Of a DNA stretch of 64,000 bases, positions 25,537-33,399 are shown in pieces (position 1 is the first letter of the stretch; every line of letters starts with the position of its first letter). Origin of the DNA: Pseudoflavonifractor intestinihominis (GTDB lineage Bacteria > Bacillota > Clostridia > Oscillospirales > Oscillospiraceae); NCBI RefSeq assembly GCF_040096055.1, contig NZ_JBBMFK010000007.1:62001-126000 (forward strand), in the 5' to 3' direction. The position numbers and the translations under genes are program-made. Under the pieces are notes generated by a model, which had not been told where the DNA came from, did not search any database, and saw only the letters and a list, made by a program, of their open reading frames with translations.

Positions 25537-25608
25537 GATGCGGACGCGGGACGGCTCGTGTCATCCCCGAGCGGTTCCGGCGGAGCCGGGAGCGAGTGGG
25601 GACATAAG

Positions 25609-25698
25609 ATGAGGCGGCATGCCGCCTCCCGTCCCAACAAGGCCCACCCCCTGTTCCGGGCATTTGTGGCCGCGGCGAAGGAAAAGCAGAAGTGCTGA
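25609..25698 (+). pseudogene. First extra pyrG tail copy, in a 29-codon frame
   Basis: An ATG at the spacer's end (25609) opens a frame reading MRRHAAS and then the PyrG C-terminus [20 protein letters not shown] plus KC. A 24-codon frame (25538-25612) starts one base after the pyrG stop and ends in an ATGA overlap with this ATG, so the layout would allow coupled re-initiation. No strong RBS is seen. Probably a duplicated fragment. Confidence 0.45.
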
Positions 25699-25770
25699 GA
25701 TGCGGACGCGGGACGGCTCGTGTCATCCCCGAGCGGTTCCGGCGGAGCCGGGAGCGAGTGGGGACATAAG

Positions 25771-25854
25771 ATGAGGCGGCATGCCGCCTCCCGTCCCAAC
25801 AAGGCCCACCCCCTGTTCCGGGCGTTTGTGGCTGCGGCCAAGGCAGGGAAGTAA
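25771..25854 (+). pseudogene. Second extra pyrG tail copy with divergent end, 27-codon frame
   Basis: Same layout one period later, ending ...FVAAAKAGK and TAA. The different last residues suggest that this is the original chromosomal end of pyrG, displaced when the repeat units arrived. The DNA beyond it is unique and AT-rich up to the next gene. Confidence 0.45.
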
Positions 25855-25906
25855 TCATAATATAAATTATGTAAATTGACTGCGGCGAAGAGAAAGGAGA
25901 ACGCCT

Positions 25907-26590
25907 GTGTTCCAGGGCTTCAGCGACGAGACGATAGATTTTATGTGGGGCATCCGCTTCAACAACGAAAAGGCCTGGTTTGAGGCCCACAAGGAGGAAT
26001 ACCTCACCTATTTCTACAACCCCATGCGGGAACTGGGGCGGCAGGTGTTTGACGGCATGACGCAGCGGCACGGGGACCTGGGGCTGGTGCTCAAGGTGTC
26101 CCGCATCTACCGGGACGCCCGGCGGCTCCACGGACGGGGGCCCTACAAGGACCACCTGTGGCTGTCCATAGAGCGTCCAGGATGCGAGCAGTGGACTGGC
26201 CGTCCCACCTTCTGGTTTGAACTGGGGCCGGAGGCGTGGAGCTACGGCCTGGGCTACTGGTGCGCCAGCGCCCTGACCATGGCTAAGTTCCGCGCCCGGC
26301 TGGACCGGGACCCCAAGCCCTTTGAGAAGCTGGCCCGGGCCTTCGATAAGCAGGACCTGTTCGTGCTGGAGGGGGAGGAGTACAAGCGGCCCAAGGGGCA
26401 GACCACCCCGCTGCTGGCGCCCTGGTACAACCGGAAGGGGCTGGTGCTCTCCCGGGAGTGCTCCAACGGCGGCGTGCTCTTCACGCCGGAGCTGCCCGAC
26501 GTACTGCTGGAGGGCTTTGAGTGGCTGCTGCCCTACTACCGGTATTTCCTCACCCTGGAAGGAGACCCGGACCCCAGGGACGGACAGTAA
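25907..26590 (+). CDS. DUF2461 domain protein
   Basis: 227 aa, soluble. The N-terminal IRFNNEKAWFEAHKEEY and middle KVSRIYRDARRLHGRGPYKDHLW match DUF2461 (TIGR02453), a widespread family of unknown function. A GTG start at 25907 has AAAGGAG about 8 nt upstream. It follows the pyrG tail array by 52 bp and has no obvious operon partner. Confidence 0.85.
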   Translation: MFQGFSDETIDFMWGIRFNNEKAWFEAHKEEYLTYFYNPMRELGRQVFDGMTQRHGDLGLVLKVSRIYRDARRLHGRGPYKDHLWLSIERPGCEQWTGRPTFWFELGPEAWSYGLGYWCASALTMAKFRARLDRDPKPFEKLARAFDKQDLFVLEGEEYKRPKGQTTPLLAPWYNRKGLVLSRECSNGGVLFTPELPDVLLEGFEWLLPYYRYFLTLEGDPDPRDGQ

Positions 26591-26667
26591 AAAGAAAAAA
26601 TTGCATCACAAAAAAAGCCCGCTGCCGCACATACTGTCTCTGAACGGACAGAAAGGCGGCGGACGGG

Positions 26668-27423
26668 ATGGAATACAGGCGGAAAAGGCAGAGATTCGCT
26701 CTGATGAGCGGCGCGGCGGTCCTGGCGCTGGCCCTTTTGGCGGGGGCGGCGCTGAGGGCCGCTTTGCCTGCCGCCGTCACGGCGGAGGCGGAGGTGCCCC
26801 TGCTGCCTGAGGATGGGGAGCAGAAGCTCATCGCCCTCACCTTTGACGACGGACCCCGGCGCTCCACCACCACCGCCTTGCTGGACGGCCTGGCGGAACG
26901 GGGGGTCCACGCCACCTTTTTCCTCATCGGCGCCCAGGTGGAGGGCAACGAGGACGTGGTCCGGCGCATGGAGGCGGAGGGGCACCAGGTGGGCATTCAC
27001 ACCTACGACCACGTGGCTCTCACCGGGCTGAACCGGGCGGACTTTGACGCCCAGGTGGGCCGCACCAGAGCGCTGCTCTCCACTGTGCTGGGCCACGGGG
27101 ATTTTCTTCTCCGGCCGCCCTACGGCATGACGGACGCCTCGGTGAAGGCCTGGGCGGAGTGCCCCATCATCATCTGGTCCATCGACCCGGAGGACTGGCG
27201 GGATCAGAACACCCCCCGTGAGGTGGAGGAGGTGGTGTCCCAGGCCAGGGACGGGGCAATCATTCTCATGCATGACATCTTTCCTGCCTCGGTGGACGCG
27301 GCGCTTCAGATCGTGGACCGGCTCCACGCCCAGGGCTATCTGTTTGTCACCGTGGAGGAGCTGTTTGCCGCCCGGCACATTTCGCTGGAGCCGGGAAAGA
27401 GCTACTCCAACGCCTATCCATAG
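26668..27423 (+). CDS. Polysaccharide deacetylase (NodB domain), membrane-anchored or secreted
   Basis: 251 aa. An N-terminal signal-anchor helix (about 11-34) is followed by a NodB domain with motif 1 TFDDGP (D60, D61), motif 2 HTYDH (H111, H115), motif 3 RPPYG and late motif ILMHD. These residues form the metal-binding de-N-acetylase site of carbohydrate esterase family 4. The product probably trims acetyl groups from peptidoglycan or another wall glycan; some clostridial relatives act in sporulation. It starts 77 bp after the DUF2461 gene. Confidence 0.92.
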   Translation: MEYRRKRQRFALMSGAAVLALALLAGAALRAALPAAVTAEAEVPLLPEDGEQKLIALTFDDGPRRSTTTALLDGLAERGVHATFFLIGAQVEGNEDVVRRMEAEGHQVGIHTYDHVALTGLNRADFDAQVGRTRALLSTVLGHGDFLLRPPYGMTDASVKAWAECPIIIWSIDPEDWRDQNTPREVEEVVSQARDGAIILMHDIFPASVDAALQIVDRLHAQGYLFVTVEELFAARHISLEPGKSYSNAYP

Positions 27424-27439
27424 GCAAGAGGAACGTTTT

Positions 27440-27486
27440 CAGGCCTGATACTGCCCGGTTTTCCGGCGGCGTCAGGCCTGTTTTTG
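27440..27486 (+). terminator. Terminator after the polysaccharide deacetylase
   Basis: CAGGCCTGA (27440-27448) pairs with TCAGGCCTG (27472-27480); a smaller GC hairpin lies in the loop and T5 follows. Confidence 0.8.
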
Positions 27487-27535
27487 CCTCAGAAACACCC
27501 GGCAGCCGGACGCGGCGGGGCGGCCTGCAAATCCC

Positions 27536-27564
27536 TTGCTTTTTCCCGCCTCCGGAGGTACAAT
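27536..27564 (+). promoter_or_regulatory. Promoter of the YheO-like regulator and dipeptidase
   Basis: TTGCTT (27536-27541), 17-bp spacer, TACAAT (27559-27564). Confidence 0.65.
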
Positions 27565-27632
27565 ATTGATACTTTAGTTATGCAATACGGCAGGCTGGCC
27601 GGCGTCCCGGATCTCCGGAGGGAGGAACTGCA

Positions 27633-28274
27633 ATGACACGGGAAGAAGCTTTTGAATTTCTGGATCGGACCGCCCGGGGCATTGCGGAGATGTTCGGCAG
27701 CTCCTGCGAGACCCTGGTCCACGATATGGGGGACCCCACCCACCCCATCCTGTCCATCTATAACGGACATATCTCCGGGCGGACCGTTGGCTCCACCATG
27801 GACATCCTGGGCACCGACCTGGCCCTGGATGAGACCGCCCTGGTGACCGACTTCGTCAATCTGTACGCCACCACCCCCAGCGGCCAGCAGATCAAGAGCA
27901 GTACCTTCCACCTGATCGGGGACGGGTACAATCTGGCCCTGGGCATCAATTTTGACTACACCTCTCTGGTGTACGCAAACCGGATCCTGGTGGACCTGAT
28001 GAGCGCCGAGGCAGACCTCCAGAGCGCCATGTGGCGGGGCGGAGACAGCCAGCTCTCCGCCATCTTTGACGAGTGCCTCAGCGTTGTGGGCAAGCCGGTG
28101 TCCGCCCTGACCAAAAAGGACCGGATGAAGATCATTGCCCTGCTGGATCAGAAAAACGCCTTTTCCTTCCGCAAGTCGGTGCCCTTTGTGGCCCGGCGGC
28201 TCCAGGTGTCCCGGTACACGGTGTACAAATACCTGGGAGAGCTGACCGGCGGCGGGGAGGAAGAGGAGAAATAG
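27633..28274 (+). CDS. YheO/DauR-like transcriptional regulator (PAS-like plus HTH)
   Basis: 213 aa. The N-terminal ~115 residues resemble the YheO PAS-like sensor domain (SSCETLVHDMGDPTHPILSI early, and GYNLALGINFDYT). The C-terminal ~65 residues form a helix-turn-helix (FVARRLQVSRYTVYKYLGEL). Relatives such as DauR control D-amino-acid or small-molecule catabolism. It lies 40 bp upstream of a PepV-type dipeptidase, which it probably controls. The ligand is unknown. Confidence 0.85.
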   Translation: MTREEAFEFLDRTARGIAEMFGSSCETLVHDMGDPTHPILSIYNGHISGRTVGSTMDILGTDLALDETALVTDFVNLYATTPSGQQIKSSTFHLIGDGYNLALGINFDYTSLVYANRILVDLMSAEADLQSAMWRGGDSQLSAIFDECLSVVGKPVSALTKKDRMKIIALLDQKNAFSFRKSVPFVARRLQVSRYTVYKYLGELTGGGEEEEK

Positions 28275-28314
28275 AGCCCATACCCGGCCAGGCCGGAAAG
28301 AAGGAGGAAATTTC

Positions 28315-29733
28315 ATGATGAAATACGAGGAGCAGATCCGTGCCTATTTTGACGACCCCGCCAAGCAGCGGGAACTGGTGGCGGCGGTGTGCCGTCTGGT
28401 GTCCGTCCGCAGCGTGAAGGAGGAGGCCCAGCCGGGCATGCCCTTCGGCGAGGGCCCTGCCCGGGCGCTGGACGAGGCCCTGAAGCTGTGCGATGAGCTG
28501 GGCTTTGCCACCAGGAACCACGACGGCTACGTGGGCACCGCCGAGCTCAACGACAAGGACACCATCCTCCACATCCTGGCCCACATGGACGTGGTGGGCG
28601 AGGGCAAGGGCTGGGATACCGACCCCTACGGCCCGGTGGAGAAGGACGGCGTGCTCTACGGCCGGGGCGTGGCCGACGACAAGGGCCCCGCTGTGGCGGC
28701 CCTGTTCGCCATGAAGTGCGTGAAGGACCTGGGCCTGCCTCTGAACCACTCCGCCCGCATGATCCTGGGCACCGACGAGGAGTCCGGCTCCGAGGACATC
28801 GCCCACTACTACGCCACCGAGCCCTACGCCAAGTACACCTTCTCCCCCGACGCGGATTTCCCCGTCATCAACATCGAGAAGGGCCACTACCACCCCGACT
28901 TCGGCAGCACCTGGGCCAAGTCCGAGGTCCTGCCCCGGGTGACCGGGCTGAAGGGCGGCTTCCGCACCAACGTGGTGCCGCCGGAGTCCCAGGTCCTGGT
29001 GGTGGGCGTGTCCGCCGCCGACCTGGAGGCCGCCGCCCAGCAGACCGCCGCGGAGACCGGCGCCACCTTCACCCTGGAGGCGGCGGAAGAGGGGACCCTT
29101 ATCCTCTGCGCGGGCAAGAACGCCCACGCCGCCAACCCTGACGGCGGCAACAACGCCATCACCGCCCTGCTGACCCTGCTGGACCGTCTGCCTCTGGCCG
29201 ACTGCGGCAGCACCGCCGCCATCAAGTCCATGCACACCCTCTTCCCCCACGGGGACACCCGCGGCGAGGCGCTGGGCATTGCCCAGGCCGACGAGCTGTC
29301 CGGCCCCCTGACCCTGAACCTGGCCCTCATGACCCTGGATGAGACCGGCTTCAGCGCCAAGTTCGACGTGCGTTTCCCCATCTGCGCCAACGAGGATAAC
29401 TGCAAGAAGGCCTGCGAGGCCTCCTTTGCCGCCCGCGGCATCACCGTCACCGGCGACGGGGACATGACCAGCGTCCACCACACCGACGCCAACTCCCCCT
29501 TTGTCCGCACCCTGCTGGCCTGCTATGAGAACTACACCGGCGTGAAGGACGCCAAGCCCCTGGCCATCGGCGGCGGCACCTATGTCCACGACATCCCCGG
29601 CGGCGTGGCCTTCGGCTGCGAGCTGCCCGGCGCCGATCCCCGCATGCACGGTCCCAACGAGCGCATCCCTGTGGCCGACCTGGTGCTCTCCTGCAAGATC
29701 TTTGCCCAGGCCATCGCCGAGCTGTGCGGCTGA
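28315..29733 (+). CDS. pepV: M20 dipeptidase (PepV/Sapep type)
   Basis: 472 aa, standard for the family. Metal ligands and catalytic residues are visible: HILAHMDVVGEG (His, Asp), YGRGVADDKGP (bridging Asp), DEESGSED (catalytic Glu pair), SPDADFPV, and the late His in YVHDIPGGVAFG. A lid domain is inserted between about 185 and 380. It hydrolyses dipeptides with Zn or Mn in the cytosol, which fits a peptide-fermenting anaerobe. AAGGAGG is 7 nt before the first of two adjacent ATGs. Operon with the YheO-like regulator. Confidence 0.93.
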   Translation: MMKYEEQIRAYFDDPAKQRELVAAVCRLVSVRSVKEEAQPGMPFGEGPARALDEALKLCDELGFATRNHDGYVGTAELNDKDTILHILAHMDVVGEGKGWDTDPYGPVEKDGVLYGRGVADDKGPAVAALFAMKCVKDLGLPLNHSARMILGTDEESGSEDIAHYYATEPYAKYTFSPDADFPVINIEKGHYHPDFGSTWAKSEVLPRVTGLKGGFRTNVVPPESQVLVVGVSAADLEAAAQQTAAETGATFTLEAAEEGTLILCAGKNAHAANPDGGNNAITALLTLLDRLPLADCGSTAAIKSMHTLFPHGDTRGEALGIAQADELSGPLTLNLALMTLDETGFSAKFDVRFPICANEDNCKKACEASFAARGITVTGDGDMTSVHHTDANSPFVRTLLACYENYTGVKDAKPLAIGGGTYVHDIPGGVAFGCELPGADPRMHGPNERIPVADLVLSCKIFAQAIAELCG

Positions 29734-29869
29734 CCGCTGCCCAGGACGACCTGCCGGGCCGATTCCCTTTCCCCGCGCATAGACAGAGCGGAGTCGTTCC
29801 GGCCTGCCTGAAGCGCCGGAACCTCCCTCTGGATGTCTGTGTCACATACAGAGAATGGAGGAACTGAGA

Positions 29870-30580
29870 ATGAAGAAACTGCGCAAGCTCACACTGCTCA
29901 CCCTGGCCCTGTCCCTTGTCCTGTGCCTGACCGCCTGCGGCCTTTTGGGCGGAGGCGTCACCAAGCAGGACGCGGTGGACTACGTCAAGGCCCAGATGGA
30001 CGTGATCTACAAGGGCGAGTACCAGGAGTACCTGAAGCTGGTGACCGACTCCAGTGAGGAGGAGTGCCAGCAGGCATATGATGACAAGATGCTCAACGAG
30101 GCCCAGTATCTGATGAGCAGCCTGGGCATCGAGTATCCCACCGACGAGCTGACTGCCCGCTTTGCCGAGGCCTACCGCCAGATCTTCGCCAAGGCGGACT
30201 ACACCGTCCAGGAGGCCAGCAGGATGGACGACGGCAGCTACTCCGTCAAGGTGACGGTGCGGCCCATCGACATCATCGACCAGCTCAACGACGCCTACCC
30301 CGCCTTCTCCGAGACCTTTGAGGCCAAGTACGCCGACGTGGACATTGACTCCATGACGGACGAAGCGTATTCGGACTGGTATGTCAATACCTACGACGCC
30401 GACTACGGCCAGGGCCTGGCCGACCTGCTGGAGTCCCTGATCCCCTCTCTGGGCTACATGGACGAGACCTCCATCCTGGTGCAGGTCCAGCCTGACGAGG
30501 AAGGCTACTACTACCTGAGCGAGGACGACTTTACCAATCTGGACTGGCTGGTGGTCTACTACGACAGCCTGGGTTCCTGA
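29870..30580 (+). CDS. Lipoprotein of unknown function
   Basis: 236 aa. A type II signal peptide with lipobox LTAC (Cys at about 24) follows a KKLRK n-region. The mature part is acidic and helical in composition, with no recognised domain; some clostridial lipoproteins with DUF5105-like folds look similar. ATG 29870 is used because TGGAGGA lies 7 nt upstream. The preceding 29734-29869 holds an 8-bp GTTCCGGC/GCCGGAAC hairpin but no clear promoter. Confidence 0.8.
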   Translation: MKKLRKLTLLTLALSLVLCLTACGLLGGGVTKQDAVDYVKAQMDVIYKGEYQEYLKLVTDSSEEECQQAYDDKMLNEAQYLMSSLGIEYPTDELTARFAEAYRQIFAKADYTVQEASRMDDGSYSVKVTVRPIDIIDQLNDAYPAFSETFEAKYADVDIDSMTDEAYSDWYVNTYDADYGQGLADLLESLIPSLGYMDETSILVQVQPDEEGYYYLSEDDFTNLDWLVVYYDSLGS

Positions 30581-30584
30581 ATTG

Positions 30585-30627
30585 AAAAAAAGCGGCAGTC
30601 CGGTTTTAACCGGACTGCCGCTTTTTT
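30585..30627. terminator. Bidirectional terminator
   Basis: A near-perfect stem of about 20 bp with A7 on the left and T6 on the right separates the convergent lipoprotein and transporter genes. Confidence 0.92.
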
Positions 30628-30636
30628 CTGTATGTC

Positions 30637-32046
30637 TCAGGAGAAGAGGGCCATGAGGGAGGCACCGAACTTGTTCCAGTAGCCCATGACAAAGATGATG
30701 AGCACCAGCAGGGGCAGCACATAGCGGAAGTAGGGACGGAACCGGGCGGGGAAGCGGATGCCGTCGCCTGCGTCCGCCTCGGCCAGGAAATTGTCCCAGC
30801 CCCAGCCCCGCCTGGAGACGCAGAAGAGCAGATACACCAGGCTGCCCAGGGGGAGCAGGTTGTCCGACAGGACAAAGTCCTCCAGATCCATGACCACGCT
30901 GCCGTCCCCGAAGGGCTGGAAGCCGGACCACAGGTTGAAGCCCAGCAGGCAGGGCAGGCTGAGGATGATGATGACCACCAGGTTCACCAGTACCGACTTT
31001 TTGTGGCTCCACCCCCACTTGTCCATGGGGAAGGAGATGATGTTCTGGAACACGGCGATGACCGTGGACAGGGCGGCGAAGGACATGAACACGAAGAACA
31101 GCGCGCCCCACAGCCGGCCCAGAGGCATGGAGTTGAACACGTTGGGCAGGGTGAGGAAGATCAGGTTGGGGCCGCTGTCGGGCTGGATGCCGAAGGCGAA
31201 GGCGGAGGGGAAGATGACCAGACCCACCACAAAGGCCACAAAGGTGTCCAGAATGCCCACGTTGATGGCCTCGCCCATGAGGCGGTGCTCCTTGCCGATG
31301 TAGCTGCCGAAGATGGCCATGGCGCCGATGCCCAGGGACAGGGTGAAGAAGGACTGCCCCATGGCGGCAAAGATGGCCTCGCCCAGGATGAAGTTGCCGT
31401 TGGCGTCGTACATCAGGTTGTGGAAGTTGGGCTTGAGGTAGAACTCCAGGCCCTGGACCGCGTTCTCCAGGGTGACCGACCGGACCACCAGCACGATCAG
31501 GATGGCCAGCAGCAGCACCATCATCACCTTGGTGATCTTCTCCACACCGTCCTGAAGGCCCAGGGAACACACGCCCATGCCGATGAGTACCACAATGATC
31601 ATGAAGATGAGCATGAGCCCCGGGTTGGACAGCATGCCGTAGTAGATGTCCTGGACGGCCTGGGGGTCAGCGCCCACAAAGTCGCCCTTGGCCATCTTGA
31701 TGCAGTAGAGGATCATCCAGCCGGCCACTGTGGTGTAGAACATCATCAGCATGTAGTTGCCCGCCATGCCGAACCAGCTGTACCAGTGCCACTTGGTGCC
31801 CTTGGGCTCCAGCTTGTGGAAACTGGTGGCGATACTCTGGCGGCTGGCGCGGCCCACAGAGAACTCCATGGCCATGATGGGCAGGCCCAGAATCACCAGA
31901 AATACCAGGTAGATGAGCACAAAGGCGGCGCCGCCGTACTTGCCCACAATGTAGGGAAAGCGCCACACGTTTCCCAAACCGATGGCACATCCCGCCGAAA
32001 TGAGCACAAAGCCCAGACGGGAGGCAAAGGTCTCTCTCTCCTTCAC
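30637..32046 (-). CDS. Neurotransmitter:sodium symporter family transporter
   Basis: 469 aa with 11-12 transmembrane helices. The TM1 signature SAGCAIGLGNVWRFPY includes the unwound Na+/substrate-binding segment of the LeuT fold, and TM6 (MGQSFFTLSLGIGAM) is also clear. These Na+-coupled carriers import amino acids or related amines in bacteria, which fits the peptidase next door; the substrate is unknown. A GTG start at 32046 has AAGGAGG 7-8 nt upstream. Confidence 0.95.
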   Translation of the reverse strand: MKERETFASRLGFVLISAGCAIGLGNVWRFPYIVGKYGGAAFVLIYLVFLVILGLPIMAMEFSVGRASRQSIATSFHKLEPKGTKWHWYSWFGMAGNYMLMMFYTTVAGWMILYCIKMAKGDFVGADPQAVQDIYYGMLSNPGLMLIFMIIVVLIGMGVCSLGLQDGVEKITKVMMVLLLAILIVLVVRSVTLENAVQGLEFYLKPNFHNLMYDANGNFILGEAIFAAMGQSFFTLSLGIGAMAIFGSYIGKEHRLMGEAINVGILDTFVAFVVGLVIFPSAFAFGIQPDSGPNLIFLTLPNVFNSMPLGRLWGALFFVFMSFAALSTVIAVFQNIISFPMDKWGWSHKKSVLVNLVVIIILSLPCLLGFNLWSGFQPFGDGSVVMDLEDFVLSDNLLPLGSLVYLLFCVSRRGWGWDNFLAEADAGDGIRFPARFRPYFRYVLPLLVLIIFVMGYWNKFGASLMALFS

Positions 32047-32100
32047 AGGAAATCCTCCTTACATCTTTATGAAAGATATTGTGAAAACAGACACCGGATT

Positions 32101-32129
32101 ATCATAGTGCATTTATCGGGGAAAGTCAA
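32101..32129 (-). promoter_or_regulatory. Promoter of the NSS transporter
   Basis: Minus-strand TTGACT (32124-32129), 17-bp spacer, TATGAT (32101-32106). The first 13 bases (TTGACTTTCCCCG) are identical to those of the MBOAT promoter at 34902. The AT-rich rest of 32130-32272 shows nothing further. Confidence 0.7.
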
Positions 32130-32272
32130 TCTTCAGACAGGACGATTAGGGGGAAACCAGGGAATCAGGACGAGATATCTGCAAAATATTTTAAACCGGC
32201 GGGACGAAATTTCCGGAGGGCCTAGAGAACAGTTTTGTATGCTTATGCCGCCGGTTTGAATATAGAAATAAG

Positions 32273-32306
32273 AGCAGGCGCGTTGGAATGTTCCAATGCG
32301 CCTGCT
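32273..32306 (-). terminator. Terminator after the SGNH/MBOAT genes
   Basis: AGCAGGCGC...GCGCCTGCT hairpin with an inner TTGGAA/TTCCAA stem, followed on the minus strand by CTTATTT. Between it and the gene lies GTTAGCTTTAGCGTAAC, similar to the half-sites near 15220, and a short GGGGG/CCCCC hairpin. Confidence 0.7.
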
Positions 32307-32361
32307 TTGTACTGGTTAGCTTTAGCGTAACGACGCCCCCCAGCTCAGCCGGGGGTCCTGA

Positions 32362-33381
32362 CTACTGCGCCAGATAGTCCTGCCACCACTGTGCCGATTC
32401 CTGCCAGTGGGCGGTGTTGGCGGCGGTCTGCTTCCGGGGGACCAGGCCCACATCATCAGTCAGGTACTCCCCCAGCCAGGCGGAGAAGACGGCCGCGCCG
32501 TCCTGGTTCAGGTGGCCGCCGTCGTAGAGATGAAGCGTGGGCACCAGCCCGATCTCCTCAAACATCTCGCTCCAGTTGCAGAAGATCACGTTCTCGTCCA
32601 GAGCCTGGATTTCCCGGCCGATGCGCTCGTAGGTCTCCTGGGTGCAGCGGGTGTAGGTGGGGTTGAAGGTGATGATGGGAGTGGCCCCATGCTCCTGGCA
32701 CAGGTCCAGAATTTTGTCCAGCCAGGACAGGTTGGAGGCGTAGTCCTCGTCCGAGATCTCCCGGTCGGCCACATAGGGTTCGACTCCCACCCCCTCCTTC
32801 ACCTCGTCGATGGCGGTGTACCCCTTCAGGTAGTCCCGCTGGATGGGGAACAGGGCCCGCTTCACGTCCCCAGGGCGGATCTCCGACCAGCGTCCGTGGT
32901 AGAACCACAGGTCAAAGAGCAGCCCGGTGCGCAGGTCCGGCTCGGCGGCGGTGAAGATGGCCCCCAGCTTGTTGAGGGAGAAGGGCATCAGGTCGATGTT
33001 GAGCTGGGTGTAGTTCTGGTACTGTGCGAAGAAGAGAGAGGTGGCCTCCAGCACCACCGCGGAGGGGGACTGGGTCTTGAAGACCTCCTTCAGGTACCAG
33101 TAGGTGATGGACAGGGTCTGCTCCGAGCCGCCCATCACGTACCCCGTCAGTCCGGAGCTGCCGTAGATGACGGAGGGGTTGAAGTCGCAGTAGGCGTAGG
33201 AGCTGCCCAGGTAGATGACGTCCAGGCTGTCCTCCGGCTCGGCCCGGAAGGAGCTCCAGGTGGAGCCGTAGTCCGTGTGGGCGGGGCGGAGCACGTCGGA
33301 GGCGAAGTTGAGCAGCAGAGCGGTGATGAGCAGGAAAACCGCGACCAGCGGCAGTTCCCTGCGGAGAAAACGAGATTTCAA
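32362..33381 (-). CDS. SGNH-hydrolase-like membrane-anchored acyl-transfer partner of MBOAT
   Basis: 339 aa. An N-terminal transmembrane helix (about 10-27) is followed by an extracellular SGNH-like domain with the block I serine in YLGSSYAY and a late DGGHLNQDG block (Asp/His dyad). The arrangement resembles AlgJ/DltD-type proteins encoded with MBOAT channels that O-acylate surface polymers. A TTG start at 33381 is supported by AAGGAGG 7 nt upstream. It follows the MBOAT gene by 18 bp and is clearly in its operon. Confidence 0.85.
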   Translation of the reverse strand: MKSRFLRRELPLVAVFLLITALLLNFASDVLRPAHTDYGSTWSSFRAEPEDSLDVIYLGSSYAYCDFNPSVIYGSSGLTGYVMGGSEQTLSITYWYLKEVFKTQSPSAVVLEATSLFFAQYQNYTQLNIDLMPFSLNKLGAIFTAAEPDLRTGLLFDLWFYHGRWSEIRPGDVKRALFPIQRDYLKGYTAIDEVKEGVGVEPYVADREISDEDYASNLSWLDKILDLCQEHGATPIITFNPTYTRCTQETYERIGREIQALDENVIFCNWSEMFEEIGLVPTLHLYDGGHLNQDGAAVFSAWLGEYLTDDVGLVPRKQTAANTAHWQESAQWWQDYLAQ

Positions 33382-33399
33382 GCCGGGTCCTCCTTCCGG

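Larger units (their letters stand above)
25464..25854 (+). repeat. Triplicated pyrG 3' end with palindromic spacers (162-bp period)
   Basis: Two 162-bp units (25468-25629, 25630-25791) differ at one position and are followed by a third partial tail from 25792. Each unit is the last ~69 bp of pyrG with its stop plus a 93-bp spacer. The two spacers are identical. They contain a large imperfect palindrome and GAGGCGGCATGCCGCCTC (first copy at about 25610-25627). GAGCCGTCCC (25464-25473) at the tail's 5' edge is inverted as GGGACGGCTC (25548-25557) after the stop, enclosing 74 nt. Copy 3 ends in AAAKAGK rather than AAAKEKQKC. Confidence 0.95.
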
